Assembly: GCF_014268655.2 (NCBI RefSeq)
Contig: NZ_JABWQX020000001.1
Coordinates: forward strand, 3,998,001 to 4,062,000
DNA: 64,000 nt
Source: Pseudomonas marvdashtae
GTDB lineage: Bacteria; Pseudomonadota; Gammaproteobacteria; Pseudomonadales; Pseudomonadaceae
Reading direction: 5' to 3'
Below the pieces are notes generated by a model. That model saw only the letters and a list, made by a program, of their open reading frames with translations. It was not told the origin of the DNA and searched no databases. Positions within the stretch are counted from its first letter, which is position 1. Every line of letters starts with the position of its first letter. This document shows, piece by piece, positions 10,401 to 19,287 of the stretch. The translations under genes and the position numbers were made by a program.

Positions 10401-10624
10401 CCGGATTGTCGTTTGGCCCCTCCCGATACGACCTGCTGGGCAGAACCGAAACCGATAGCCTCTTCAAGATTCCTGACAATACCCAGGTGAAAGAAGTGCT
10501 GGAAGTCGACGGTAGCCGGACATTCTATCTGGATGACGTTCCTTATCGATTGGAAGATGGCGCCCTGCGCAGGGTCGACACCCTGGACATCACTAAAAAC
10601 TTTAGGAAATTACCATGCCGCTAG
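7403..10624 (+). CDS. Large dermonecrotic/DUF6543-type toxin protein, N-terminal part
   Basis: Protein of 1073 residues without a signal peptide. Several stretches match what I know of the large Pseudomonas toxins annotated with DUF6543 (dermonecrotic toxin domain): DRRALEYGIVKLYSLRQPTG and GVIRPRLDIMP at about 630-700. A hydrophobic segment near 855-890 (GLLGLTLDLAAFVFPFGKF) could insert in membranes. The C-terminus (FYLDDVPYRLEDG ... KNFRKLPCR) ends abruptly at a TAG lying inside the first codons of the next ORF, and related large toxins appear to continue through this point. The gene is clearly AT-richer than its neighbours, which suggests transfer. Target and secretion route are unknown. 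Confidence 0.65.
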   Translation: MDMSSLLTLDPPMASSLSPVPSPDEKYQGLLGDYDSLLSLIRNTSPEKLANTLIKPKRCSPMYLEDETGQRSLQALAQNEDYRASCKTVGASPHRLTVTLKDGKAVYETQSSDSEVTIAIPLGKNPVWDGWLSSIEKAVLKLGGQIRQNGEVTFARMAWFYGIPLPDPLDDQQCEAAIQALEEKRARHSLGLGDAFRLDGLGHGCAVEDKSVDDLIMETMRERLPQLRTSLLAHLSSIDIASLTIQDLRAKPSFYLEKILLSEEAEALTEALLRALEWYGGNHGEDSAPSVRIKLLVKAIDLWLRAGKPEQDGAIAGYQWQAPSNWGKSYEAIWLAFESHLLTSKRASSVNESVLLACLYRSSFPLDFQIPDIPSELPYRSSTVWVNFVHGVQLANTLDPTLLQRLSVQQLIDLPAEYMDEGNAEDLKLASLTRLQPALDWAITNGFVPERTDADYSVQTLEKVMQKLDEAITQLSSAITDLDKRPPDRLEIATLELTKLLGHSRFLTEWKLEKEASAFSTGSGTWKSGPPIDHYYSLVDIYASGELSKAKWYINPPSSAWLTLSEAGIVNTNLFGRGLKGKALPNIKNIFDTRFKDYIKLISGAYQRLIIHQLASLPLIDRRALEYGIVKLYSLRQPTGDIGGVIGVAEETLPLRARCGFILEATYDGKARYYELVPRAGVIRPRLDIMPHHIGVTTTFAVQMNLAEQIRPGFFGSFQDKNTELPFDWNAHVNGTVPEKDMQCQAIMDQMGGTLGRLMNSDLPHITPTTLESTSIQSIVKHIADRLLFIDETELRRTCYGQTKFERQQANLDGVISVIKSFIPFWDSIENLSSGKRKKVNEGLLGLTLDLAAFVFPFGKFASGSMKIIRAGGKLTLTRKLPSLAQKVGVLLNSTLNPLDGIPSLLKGGGLGLFRLSKKGYLSLKKLSGRAGQYDLLKGVPQATDPGRWRPLSTKDRLATVYEIEDAPVRNIASHGKSDFRFVDPLSTKPYGPALTAERSGLSFGPSRYDLLGRTETDSLFKIPDNTQVKEVLEVDGSRTFYLDDVPYRLEDGALRRVDTLDITKNFRKLPCR

Positions 10625-11952
10625 ATAAAACTTGCAGTTCCTACTCACTGACCGGCGATATTGTCGAGCGCCCTGCCCTGGGAACGGTCAGTTCAGAAAA
10701 GAGCTGGGCACCCTGGTTTGGCGACGTTCTCGTCGAACCAGCGAGCATTGGAGAGAGAGCCATATTCAGTTATCAAGGAAAGATATACGAATTCAAAAAT
10801 GGCACGCACATCAGATATACAGGTAAACCAGAATTGATCTACCTGCCTACCAGAACCCCCAAACCTAAGCTAACAATAGACGTAACGATAGAATTTCAGA
10901 CGGGTATATATGCCGGCATCAGGGTCACCGGCGCCGCAGAGGGTATCAACGACGCCCATCGAATCGGGGCAATCATCGTGCCCTCTCTCGATGAGAAATT
11001 CAATTACATCTTCACCCGGCTAAATGACAACTACTACGCATTTAGACTCTCCGCCATGAATGACACCAAAACATTGAAACTACTAAAACAGGAGCCCAGT
11101 GCGTGGGAAGAAGGATACGGAGCGGAGTTGAAGCGAATCTATGACGGCTCACTCAATGCAAACAATACTGCACGGGTACACGGCATACAAAAAGTTGAAC
11201 AAGCGCTGAAAAACATGGATGAGGTCTCGATCCCTATCGGCGTCACCCCAGACCCGCCCAAAAATATGAAATGGATAAAAGTCGACACCTCCCCTGCCGA
11301 AGCACTTCTATTTGATAATCGCACGAGAATGATTGCAGTCGAACTACCCAACGGCACCGCCTTATGGAGACCCGCCACATCCGTCCCATGGCAGGTAACG
11401 AACATGACCACTTCCGTTTTTGGCGCACTCTTTAAAAAAGAATCCCTTTCTATAAACGAGGCCATGACAGCGCTGCAGAATATACTTCCAAGGCATAAAA
11501 AAAATATAGCATTCGCCCACCTTGCCCTTGCTTCAGGAAAAACCGAAGTCTATGTCAGCGTCTCCGGCGTCAAGGATTTCACTCGGCGTTTGCCCTTGTT
11601 CGATTCCAACCCTAGACAAGTAGAAGTCAATGGAACCAACTACTTTAACGTGGACGATATTGCGGGCCCCATTGTGCCCACGTCCCTTTCAATCGGCCAA
11701 GATAACAGGGTGTTATCGATACCACACTCGAGTCGCTCGGACATACTGGGTCAAGTGACCTCTGCTGACAGCGAAAGCAAGCTGGTCGGTTTCGTCCGTG
11801 AAAAATATCCCAATAACGCAGATATCCGTTCAATGACCATTGCCACGACGCTACCTCCGTGCGATTCCTGTGCAATCGTCATGAAGGAATTCGGCCATTC
11901 GCGTGGAGCAGATTCGTTGAACGTTACATGGGGTAAACGCCGCCAACCTTGA
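10615..11952 (+). CDS. Toxin C-terminal part with a zinc-dependent deaminase-like domain
   Basis: 445-residue ORF starting at an ATG inside the end of the preceding ORF (10-base overlap, -1 frame). No Shine-Dalgarno sequence is obvious. The N-terminal stretch (SSEKSWAPWFGD) looks like the continuation of the upstream toxin. The last 80 residues show a nucleoside-deaminase signature: a D-S-E triplet at 385-387 (zinc ligand plus catalytic Glu, in place of the more common HxE) followed by PPCDSC at 414-419 with two zinc cysteines. Polymorphic-toxin deaminases of the Pput_2613 or DddA type are built this way. The subfamily and the substrate (DNA, RNA or nucleotide) cannot be decided. No immunity gene follows: the next gene is convergent 41 bases away. 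Confidence 0.62.
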   Translation: MPLDKTCSSYSLTGDIVERPALGTVSSEKSWAPWFGDVLVEPASIGERAIFSYQGKIYEFKNGTHIRYTGKPELIYLPTRTPKPKLTIDVTIEFQTGIYAGIRVTGAAEGINDAHRIGAIIVPSLDEKFNYIFTRLNDNYYAFRLSAMNDTKTLKLLKQEPSAWEEGYGAELKRIYDGSLNANNTARVHGIQKVEQALKNMDEVSIPIGVTPDPPKNMKWIKVDTSPAEALLFDNRTRMIAVELPNGTALWRPATSVPWQVTNMTTSVFGALFKKESLSINEAMTALQNILPRHKKNIAFAHLALASGKTEVYVSVSGVKDFTRRLPLFDSNPRQVEVNGTNYFNVDDIAGPIVPTSLSIGQDNRVLSIPHSSRSDILGQVTSADSESKLVGFVREKYPNNADIRSMTIATTLPPCDSCAIVMKEFGHSRGADSLNVTWGKRRQP

Positions 11953-11993
11953 GAGCTGAAGCACGCGCTTCAACCGGCTCACATTCCAGGCAA

Positions 11994-13814
11994 TCAGTGC
12001 CGCTGCAAATGCCCATAAAGCCTGGCGTACAAACCACCATCGGCAATCAGCTGCTGGTGGTCGCCGTCTTCGGCGATTTGTCCGCCGTCGAACACCAACA
12101 CGCGGTCAGCCTGTTTCACCGCGGATAACCGGTGCGCAATGATCAACGTCGTGCGTCCACTCAGGAACCGTGCCAGTGCCTGATGAAGGTTGTATTCCGT
12201 GGCGGCGTCCAACGCCGATGTGGCTTCGTCGAGGATCACCACTCGCGGCTCGGCCAAGACCATGCGGGCGATGGCCAGTCGTTGCCGCTGCCCGCCCGAC
12301 AGCCTGACGCCGGAACGCCCGACAATACTTTCCAAGCCCTGCGGCAGCGCACGCACCGTCTCTTCGAGCTGAGCGATTCCCAGTGCTCGCCAACAAGCCT
12401 CGTCGCTGCAATCGCGGCCCATGGACAGATTGGCGCGCACCGTGTCGTTGAACAGCGCAGGATGCTGCAACACCACCGCGACATTTTCCCGGATGGTTTC
12501 CAGGCCGATTTCCTCCTGGGTCGCGCCGCCGAACCGGATGCTGCCAGCCTGCGGCGTGTACAGGCCCAGCAACAGTTGCACCAAGGTGCTCTTGCCGCCG
12601 CCACTGGCGCCGACGATCGCGACCTTCTCCCCCGGCGAAATGGACAGGTTCAGTTGATTGAGCACCATTTCCTCGCCATAGCCGAACCTGAGCCCTTGGA
12701 TGTCGATGCCGACGGTGTCGCGCCCCTTGAACGGGTTGACGCCGCCGCGGTACTGCGGCTCGTCGGCCCGGGCCAGCAGTTCATTGATGCGGTTCAAGGC
12801 GCCTGAAGCCGCGTAGTAGGCATATTGCAGGTTCAGCAGTTGTTCCACCGGACCGATCATGAACCACAGGTAACTGAACACCGCGAGCATCTGGCCGACG
12901 GACAGGTCGGAAAACAGCACGGTGAGCATGGCCGCGGCGCGGAAAATATCGATACCAAACTGGAACAGCAAACCGCTGGCACGGTTCGAGGCATCGGTTT
13001 TCCACTGCGAATTCACCGCGTAGTCGCGCACTTCCCGGGCGCGCATGCCCAGTCGGCCGAGGAAGAATCCCTGGCGGTTGCCGGCCCGCACTTCCTGGAT
13101 AGCGTCCAGGGTTTCGGTCAGGGCCTGGGTGAAGCGCGAGGTGCTGTCATTTTCCAGTTTCTTCAGGTGCTTGACCCGTTTGCCCAGCTGCACCGTGGCG
13201 TAGATCACCAAGGGATTGAACAACAGGATCAGCAGCGCCAGCTTCCAATGCATCCACATCAGGATGCCGGCGGTGCCCACCAGCGTGAGCATGGCAACCA
13301 GGAACCGACTGAGGGTTTCGCCGACGAACTTGTCGAGGGTGTCCAGGTCGGTGACCAGGTGCGTGGTCACCGTACCGCTGCCCAGGCTTTCATATTCACC
13401 GAGGGAAATACGCTTGAGACGCTCGATCAGCCGAATGCGGATGCGATAGACAATGTCCTTGGCCAGACTGGCGAACAACCGGGCCTGCAAGACGTTGAAG
13501 AGCAGCGCGCCGCACCGCAGCATCAACGTCACCAGCAGCATCAGCCCGATGTAACCGGCCGCGCTTTGCCACGCTGTCGGCAGCGCATTGTTCATGATTT
13601 TCAATGCCGCATCGCCATGGCCCAGCAGCACTTCGTCGACCAGCAGCGGTAACAGCAGCGGGATCGGTACGCTGCACAACGTCGCCAGCACGGCGACGCC
13701 GTTGGCGATCCACAGGGCTTTCTTGTGCGTGAGGGACAGACGACGAATTTCCGCCCAGCTCAAGCGATCGATGCGGCGCGTGGCCGGTGCGCCATCATCG
13801 GGCAGGTCAGGCAC
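11994..13814 (-). CDS. ABC half-transporter, MsbA-like exporter (fused permease and ATPase)
   Basis: Protein of 606 residues with six predicted membrane helices in the first 330 residues and a nucleotide-binding domain after about 360. The ATPase motifs are all present: Walker A GASGGGKST, signature LSGGQRQR, Walker B VVILDEATS and H-loop AHR. As a half-transporter it would work as a homodimer exporting a lipophilic or peptide substrate; the substrate cannot be assigned. Its first codons overlap the end of the DsbA-like gene by 8 bases, so the two genes are translationally linked. Confidence 0.88.
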   Translation of the reverse strand: MPDLPDDGAPATRRIDRLSWAEIRRLSLTHKKALWIANGVAVLATLCSVPIPLLLPLLVDEVLLGHGDAALKIMNNALPTAWQSAAGYIGLMLLVTLMLRCGALLFNVLQARLFASLAKDIVYRIRIRLIERLKRISLGEYESLGSGTVTTHLVTDLDTLDKFVGETLSRFLVAMLTLVGTAGILMWMHWKLALLILLFNPLVIYATVQLGKRVKHLKKLENDSTSRFTQALTETLDAIQEVRAGNRQGFFLGRLGMRAREVRDYAVNSQWKTDASNRASGLLFQFGIDIFRAAAMLTVLFSDLSVGQMLAVFSYLWFMIGPVEQLLNLQYAYYAASGALNRINELLARADEPQYRGGVNPFKGRDTVGIDIQGLRFGYGEEMVLNQLNLSISPGEKVAIVGASGGGKSTLVQLLLGLYTPQAGSIRFGGATQEEIGLETIRENVAVVLQHPALFNDTVRANLSMGRDCSDEACWRALGIAQLEETVRALPQGLESIVGRSGVRLSGGQRQRLAIARMVLAEPRVVILDEATSALDAATEYNLHQALARFLSGRTTLIIAHRLSAVKQADRVLVFDGGQIAEDGDHQQLIADGGLYARLYGHLQRH

Positions 13815-14442
13815 AGGCCGCGCGCTCCAGCCAACGCCCGAGCAACGGCGACAATTGGTCCAGGGGTTGGTAGCCGTTGGTCAGCAAGGCCAACTGGCCG
13901 TCGCGCTCGGCCAGCAGCGTGGGAAACCCGGCAATGCCCAAATCTTGTACCCAGGTGAAATCGGCGGCCGTGGCTGCATGTTGTTCGGCGCGGTCGAATG
14001 CCGCGGCGAACTCAATGCGGGGCAAACCGGCCTGCTCGGCCAGTTCCACCAGGACGCTGGCGTGGGTCACGTCACGGCCTTGCTCATAAAAGGCCTGCTG
14101 GATCAGCTTCAACAGCTTCCAGGCCAGGTCCGGCGCCAGGCTGCGCGCCGTCACCAGCGCCCGACACGCGGGTTCGGTGTCGTAGACGAAGCCGTCCGGC
14201 AGCGCGCCCTCAAGCTTGAACGGCTGGCCGGTGGCCTCGGTGACCGCCTGCCAATGTTCAAGAATATAGCGCCGGGTCGTCGGCTCCAGGGCCGAACCGC
14301 TGCCGGTGCGCAAGCCGCCCACGACCAAGTGCAATTCCACGCCTGCGGCCTGGGCCTGCTCGGCCAGCGCCTCGGCCACTGGCGCGAAGCCCCAGCACCA
14401 CGAACACATCGGGTCCATTACATACAGCAGGCGCGACGCCAT
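13807..14442 (-). CDS. DsbA family thioredoxin-fold protein (cytoplasmic)
   Basis: Protein of 211 residues with a CxxC pair, CSWC, at residues 13-16 and a cis-proline loop (GIAGFPTL) near 180. It has no signal peptide or lipobox, so unlike DsbA it should stay in the cytoplasm. It resembles the FrnE-like/DsbA-like oxidoreductases; its substrate is unknown. It lies 3 bases after the trhO stop and overlaps the ABC transporter gene, giving the probable operon trhO - dsbA-like - ABC exporter. Confidence 0.85.
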   Translation of the reverse strand: MASRLLYVMDPMCSWCWGFAPVAEALAEQAQAAGVELHLVVGGLRTGSGSALEPTTRRYILEHWQAVTEATGQPFKLEGALPDGFVYDTEPACRALVTARSLAPDLAWKLLKLIQQAFYEQGRDVTHASVLVELAEQAGLPRIEFAAAFDRAEQHAATAADFTWVQDLGIAGFPTLLAERDGQLALLTNGYQPLDQLSPLLGRWLERAACA

Positions 14443-14445
14443 GGC

Positions 14446-15387
14446 TCAAGCCTCGGAAGATGATTGCTTGTAGTTGTAGCCGATCGGATGGGGCATGTTG
14501 CGTGCCTTGGCCAATTCGATCTGCTTTTGCCGGTCGATGGCGCTGCGACGGGTCTTCTCGCTCAACTTATCCCAGCAATGCGGGCAGCTGATGCCCGGCA
14601 CATAGTGTTGCGACTCGCGATCCTCCACGCTCACCGGGGTCCGGCAGGCATGGCATTGATCGTAGTCGCCTTCGCTGAGGTCATGACGCACGGTTACGCG
14701 GTTGTCGAACACAAAGCAGTCACCGCGCCATTTGGTTTCTTCCTGAGGCACCTCTTCGAGGTATTTCAGGATGCCGCCCTTGAGATGATAGACCTCGTCG
14801 AATCCTTGGCCAAGCATGTAGCTCGAAGCCTTCTCGCAACGAATGCCCCCGGTGCAGAACATGGCGACTTTCTTGTGCTTGGCCGGGTCGAAGTTGGCTT
14901 TGATGTACTCGGGGAATTCGCGGAAGCTGGTGGTCTTCGGATCGACGGCACCTTCAAAGGTGCCGATCGCCACTTCGTAATCGTTGCGGGTGTCGATCAG
15001 CAAGACTTCCGGATCATTGATCAGCGCGTTCCAGTCCTGCGGCTCGACATAGGTGCCGACCCGCTTGTTCGGGTCCACGCCTTCCACGCCGAGGGTGACG
15101 ATTTCTTTCTTGAGCTTGACCTTGGTGCGGTAGAACGGCTGCTCGTCGCAGTACGACTCTTTGTGGTCGATGTCGTCCATGCGCGGATCGTTCTTGAGCC
15201 AGGCCATCAACCCGTCGATCCCCTCGCGGGTGCCGGAAACCGTGCCGTTGATGCCTTCCTCGGCAATCAGCAGGGTGCCTTTGATGCCGTTGTCGAGCAT
15301 CGCCTTGAGCAGGGGCTCGCGCAGCTCGACGTAATCTTCCAGGGTGACGAACTTATACAGTGCCGCCACGACAATCGGTGGTGTCAT
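14446..15387 (-). CDS. trhO: tRNA uridine(34) hydroxylase TrhO (rhodanese domain)
   Basis: Protein of 313 residues, formerly YceA. It catalyses oxygen-dependent hydroxylation of U34 in some tRNAs, the first step toward 5-(carboxy)methoxyuridine. An N-terminal ferredoxin-like domain (1-100) contains the typical [13 protein letters not shown]. The rhodanese domain (about 120-220) carries the loop CTGGIRC at 178-184 with candidate catalytic Cys178. A C-terminal CHAC...CPHC set looks like a zinc site. Length and motifs fit the family throughout. Confidence 0.93.
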   Translation of the reverse strand: MTPPIVVAALYKFVTLEDYVELREPLLKAMLDNGIKGTLLIAEEGINGTVSGTREGIDGLMAWLKNDPRMDDIDHKESYCDEQPFYRTKVKLKKEIVTLGVEGVDPNKRVGTYVEPQDWNALINDPEVLLIDTRNDYEVAIGTFEGAVDPKTTSFREFPEYIKANFDPAKHKKVAMFCTGGIRCEKASSYMLGQGFDEVYHLKGGILKYLEEVPQEETKWRGDCFVFDNRVTVRHDLSEGDYDQCHACRTPVSVEDRESQHYVPGISCPHCWDKLSEKTRRSAIDRQKQIELAKARNMPHPIGYNYKQSSSEA

Positions 15388-15507
15388 GGGTATTTCTCCA
15401 GGTGGCTACCCTCGTAAGGGGTGAACCGGATGCGAAAAAAAACGCGCCGGGTGAGCGGCGCGTTGCGGATTCTAGCAAAAACATGCTGGCTTTAGGAGCG
15501 AGAGCCT

Positions 15508-15640
15508 TTGTGGCGAGGGAGCTTGCTCCCGCTGGGGTGCGCAGCAGCCCCAAAAAGCTGATTGGATCAGCCTGAAACACCGCGCTGATTGGCTTGGGGC
15601 CGCTTCGCGACCCAGCGGGAGCAAGCTCCCTCGCCACAAA
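15508..15640. repeat. REP doublet (REPIN), copy 2
   Basis: Left arm GTGGCGAGGGAGCTTGCTCC from about 15510 and right arm GGAGCAAGCTCCCTCGCCAC ending near 15637, the same arms as the copy at 1545-1638 but with a longer, different spacer. It lies between the trhO start and the bolA stop, in the 271-base gap that otherwise holds the trhO promoter region. Confidence 0.9.
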
Positions 15641-15658
15641 AGCTTTTTCGCCCTGCAA

Positions 15659-15958
15659 TCAGTGCTTGCTGCCACCCGCACAGGTCGGCGAAGCCGGGGC
15701 TGCGTCGATTTGCGCCCACTCTTCAGGCGTGTAGGTGTGCAGCGCCAAGGCATGGAATTCACCCATCAGCTCGCCGAGCGTGCCGTAGACCTTCTGGTGA
15801 CGCTTGACCCGGTTGAGCCCTTCGAACTGCTGGCTGACCACCACGGCCTTGAAGTGGGTTTCTTGCCCACGGCTGTGCATGTGGCTTTCGTCCAGCACTT
15901 GCAGGTGCTCGGGCTGCAGCAGCCCGAGGGTCGATTCGATGCGTTGTTGCATGCTCAT
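15659..15958 (-). CDS. bolA: BolA family protein
   Basis: Protein of 99 residues with the BolA alpha-beta fold: the conserved HLQVLDESHMHS (about 18-29) and FKAVVVSQQFEGLNRVKRHQ (about 37-56) including the His that helps bind an Fe-S cluster with monothiol glutaredoxin. BolA proteins act in stress response, cell shape and iron-sulphur handling. The C-terminus CAGGSKH is variable. It lies 13 bases after the DUF2059 gene stop, probably in the same transcript. Confidence 0.92.
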   Translation of the reverse strand: MSMQQRIESTLGLLQPEHLQVLDESHMHSRGQETHFKAVVVSQQFEGLNRVKRHQKVYGTLGELMGEFHALALHTYTPEEWAQIDAAPASPTCAGGSKH

Positions 15959-15971
15959 GCCAGGGCTCCGC

Positions 15972-16493
15972 TTATGGCTTTTTCTTGGCCGGGGCGGCGG
16001 CTTTTGGCTCGAGCTCGGCGGTCATGTCCGCCAGCAGCTTGTTGACCACCGGCACCGCGCTTTCCAACTTGGCCTGGGTCAGTTGTGCCGATTGCTGAGT
16101 CAGCTGGGGCATCTTCTCCAGGACTTTCTTGCCCAGGGGCGACTGGTAGAACGACACCAGGTCCTTGAGCTCGGACTCGCTGAAATTGCTGGTGTAGAGC
16201 TTGACCATGTCCGGCTTGAGCTTGTTCCAGCCGATGGCCTGGTCCAGCGCGGCGTTGGCCTTGGCCTGGTAAGTCTCGAGGGTGGCTTTTTTCGACTCAG
16301 GGGCCTTGGTCTGTTCAAAGCGCTGGGCGAACATCTGCTGGACTTGCATGTAGACCGGGGTACCCAGCTTGTCGGCGTGCGCCAGGGTCAGGAACGCTTC
16401 GGCACTGGCGTTGTGGCTGGCGGTATCGGCAAGAACAGGGCCGCTGGCACACACCAGAGCAACTGCGGTACAGATGGCACGAAGACGGGTCAT
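15972..16493 (-). CDS. Exported DUF2059 protein
   Basis: Protein of 173 residues with a signal peptide (about 1-22, MTRLRAICTAVALVCASG then ADTAS). The mature part matches DUF2059, a helical periplasmic domain of unknown role, with the characteristic FSESELKDLVSFYQSPLGKK segment near 115-134. A low-complexity Ala/Lys/Pro tail follows. It sits between bolA and fumC, an arrangement conserved in Pseudomonas. Confidence 0.88.
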   Translation of the reverse strand: MTRLRAICTAVALVCASGPVLADTASHNASAEAFLTLAHADKLGTPVYMQVQQMFAQRFEQTKAPESKKATLETYQAKANAALDQAIGWNKLKPDMVKLYTSNFSESELKDLVSFYQSPLGKKVLEKMPQLTQQSAQLTQAKLESAVPVVNKLLADMTAELEPKAAAPAKKKP

Positions 16494-16684
16494 CGAGTTT
16501 CCTTATCTAACAGGCGAGGCAAAACCCCAAGGGCGACCATTCTGCGCCTAAAAAACGCCGGGGCTCAACCCCGTTCCTCGGAGGGCCCGATTGACGGACC
16601 GAACCGTCCCTTCCTAGATTGAGGGAACCCATGTCGCCCGTCTGGGCCTAAACTGCGCATTCAGACCAACAGGAGTTTGACCCG

Positions 16685-18079
16685 ATGAGCCGTATCGAAA
16701 CCGACAGCCTTGGCCAGGTTGAAGTCCCGGATGAAGCCTACTGGGGCGCCCAGACACAGCGCTCCATGATCAATTTTGCCATCGGCGATGAACGCATGCC
16801 GCTGTCGGTGCTGCATGCCTTGGCGCTGGTCAAGAAAGCCGCCGCCAGGGTCAACGACCGCAATGGCGACCTGCCCGCCGACATCGCCCGTTTGATCGAA
16901 CAGGCAGCCGACGAGGTGTTGGCCGGCCAGCATGACGATCAGTTCCCGCTGGTGGTCTGGCAGACCGGCAGCGGGACCCAGAGCAACATGAACGTCAACG
17001 AGGTGATCGCCGGGCGCGCCAACGAGCTGGCGGGCAATCCGCGCGGCGGCAAGAGCCCGGTGCACCCCAACGACCACGTCAACCGCTCGCAGAGCTCCAA
17101 CGATTGTTTCCCCACCGCCATGCACATCGCCGCTGCCCAGGCAGTGCACCAGCAGTTGTTGCCGGCCATCAGTGAATTGTCTGGCGGCCTCGCGGAATTG
17201 GCGGCGCGTCATATGAAGCTGGTCAAGACCGGTCGCACCCACATGATGGATGCCACGCCAATCACCTTCGGCCAGGAACTGTCCGCGTTCATTGCCCAGC
17301 TCGACTACGCCGAACGGGCGATCCGCGCGGCCTTGCCGGCGGTCTGCGAACTGGCCCAGGGCGGCACCGCGGTGGGCACCGGGCTCAATTCGCCCCATGG
17401 CTTCGGCGAAGCGATTGCCGCTGAATTGGCGGCGTTGTCAGGCTTGCCGTTCGTCACCGCGCCGAACAAGTTCGCCGCGCTGGCCGGCCATGAGCCGCTG
17501 ACCACGCTGTCCGGCGCGCTGAAAACCCTGGCCGTGACCTTGATGAAAATCGCCAACGACCTGCGCCTGCTGGGCTCCGGGCCTCGCGCCGGTTTTGCCG
17601 AAGTGAAGCTGCCGGCCAACGAACCCGGCAGTTCGATCATGCCCGGCAAGGTCAACCCGACTCAGTGCGAAGCCTTGTCAATGCTGGCTTGCCAGGTACT
17701 GGGCAACGACGTGACGATCGGTTTCGCCGCCAGCCAGGGTCACTTGCAGTTGAACGTGTTCAAACCGGTGATCATCCACAACCTGCTGCAATCGATCCGC
17801 CTGCTGGCTGACGGCTGCAGCAACTTCCAGCAGCACTGCATCGCCGGCCTCGAACCGGATGCCGAGCAGATGGCGGCGCACCTGGAGCGTGGATTGATGC
17901 TGGTGACGGCACTGAACCCGCACATCGGCTACGACAAATCCGCCGAAATCGCCAAGAAAGCCTACGGCGAAGGGCTGACCCTACGTGAAGCTGCGTTGCA
18001 GCTGGGGTATCTGACCGATGAAGAATTCGATGCCTGGGTCAGGCCGGAGAACATGCTGGAGGCCGGTAGCCAGGGCTGA
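16685..18079 (+). CDS. fumC: Class II fumarate hydratase
   Basis: Iron-independent fumarase of 464 residues, converting fumarate to malate in the TCA cycle. Seen are the substrate-site segments [14 protein letters not shown] (about 97-110), [13 protein letters not shown], the [11 protein letters not shown] block, and the fumarase/aspartase signature [12 protein letters not shown] near 318. An AGGAG ribosome-binding site lies just before ATG 16685. Next to the DUF2059/bolA genes, it corresponds to the fumC copy near bolA rather than the one paired with sodA. Confidence 0.95.
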   Translation: MSRIETDSLGQVEVPDEAYWGAQTQRSMINFAIGDERMPLSVLHALALVKKAAARVNDRNGDLPADIARLIEQAADEVLAGQHDDQFPLVVWQTGSGTQSNMNVNEVIAGRANELAGNPRGGKSPVHPNDHVNRSQSSNDCFPTAMHIAAAQAVHQQLLPAISELSGGLAELAARHMKLVKTGRTHMMDATPITFGQELSAFIAQLDYAERAIRAALPAVCELAQGGTAVGTGLNSPHGFGEAIAAELAALSGLPFVTAPNKFAALAGHEPLTTLSGALKTLAVTLMKIANDLRLLGSGPRAGFAEVKLPANEPGSSIMPGKVNPTQCEALSMLACQVLGNDVTIGFAASQGHLQLNVFKPVIIHNLLQSIRLLADGCSNFQQHCIAGLEPDAEQMAAHLERGLMLVTALNPHIGYDKSAEIAKKAYGEGLTLREAALQLGYLTDEEFDAWVRPENMLEAGSQG

Positions 18080-18099
18080 GTCTTGCTGGTTAATGAGTT

Positions 18100-18124
18100 C
18101 GTTCCCGCGCCCTGCGCGGGAACG
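18100..18124. terminator. Inverted repeat between convergent genes
   Basis: CGTTCCCGCG (18100-18109) pairs perfectly with CGCGGGAACG (18115-18124) with a 5-base loop. It lies between the fumC stop and the convergent transporter stop. No T-run follows on either strand, so it may be a REP-like hairpin that also ends both transcripts. Confidence 0.6.
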
Positions 18125-18137
18125 ATCATCAGGCGTT

Positions 18138-19100
18138 CTATCGTCCTGCAACCATCCGCTCGCGCCGGGCCCTGAGCCCGGCGACCAGCGACGGACCCAG
18201 CGCAACCAGCGCCGAGCCCAGCACCACCAATACCGCCCCGCCATACCCCAGCAGATTGATCTGCTCGGCATGCACATAGTCCGGCCACCACCAGGCAGCC
18301 ATTGCCACGGCGGCGAACGTCACCAGCGGCGTAATCGCCAGGGTCGCGCTGACTCGCGAGGCCTCCCAATGGGCCAGCGCCTCGGCAAACGCGCCATAAG
18401 CGATCAGGGTGTTGAGGCAACAAGCGAGCAACAGCCAGCCTTGCAAGGGGCTCAGTTGCAACGCCTCCAACGGGTGCACCCAGGGCGTGAGCAACAGCGC
18501 GCAGAACAGGTAGATCACCATCATCACCTGCAACGAATTCCATACCGTCAACAGCTGCTTCTGGCCGAGGGCATAGAACGTCCACACGGTCGAGGCCAGC
18601 AGCACCAGCAAGACGCCGGCGGTGTAGTCGCTCAAGGACGTCAACAGCTCGACAAGGCGCTGGTTAAAGAACAGCGCGAAACCGATCAGCAGCACCAGCA
18701 AGCCGATGCCCTGCCCCACGCTGAAACGCTCCTTGAACACAAACAGGCTGGCGACCAGCAGCATGATCGGGCCCATTTGCACCACCAGTTGCGCGGTGCC
18801 GGGGCTCAAGCGGTTCAGGCCCATCAGGTACAGGACGTAGTTACCCACCAACCCCAACACCGCCATCGCCACCAGCCAACCGCCACGCGGACCGAGCACT
18901 TTGCGGCTGGGCAAGCGTCGGGTCGCCGCCAGATAGATGAACAACAGGCCCCCAGACACCGACAGCCGAAACCAGGTGACCGTGACCGGATCCATCACTT
19001 GCAGCACTTGCTTGAGCTTGATCGGCAGGATTCCCCACAGCAGGGCGGTCAGCAAGGCGAGAAAAAGCCCGTAGACCCAGCGACCGGACGATATGTGCAT
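18138..19100 (-). CDS. EamA/DMT family transporter
   Basis: Integral membrane protein of 320 residues with about ten predicted helices arranged as two EamA repeats (about 10-145 and 160-300). The family exports or imports metabolites such as amino acids and purines; this member's substrate is unknown. The first half includes the typical LLWGILPIKLKQV and YLMGLNRLSPGTAQLVVQMG segments. Gene is alone on its strand between fumC and the DUF6316 gene. Confidence 0.85.
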   Translation of the reverse strand: MHISSGRWVYGLFLALLTALLWGILPIKLKQVLQVMDPVTVTWFRLSVSGGLLFIYLAATRRLPSRKVLGPRGGWLVAMAVLGLVGNYVLYLMGLNRLSPGTAQLVVQMGPIMLLVASLFVFKERFSVGQGIGLLVLLIGFALFFNQRLVELLTSLSDYTAGVLLVLLASTVWTFYALGQKQLLTVWNSLQVMMVIYLFCALLLTPWVHPLEALQLSPLQGWLLLACCLNTLIAYGAFAEALAHWEASRVSATLAITPLVTFAAVAMAAWWWPDYVHAEQINLLGYGGAVLVVLGSALVALGPSLVAGLRARRERMVAGR

Positions 19101-19287
19101 GCAACCCTCGAAGCCAAGACATGAACGCCCATTCTAGGCTCGGATCGCTCGGCGACACAGGGACAATTAGGTCTTCGCCGTGGACGGGATTGTACGGGTC
19201 GCAGCCGTCGATCGGCTGGGCAGGCGCGAATCGAGGACTCCACATATGCTCAACTGAAACGACTACGCAGCACCTATGGAGACCGAA

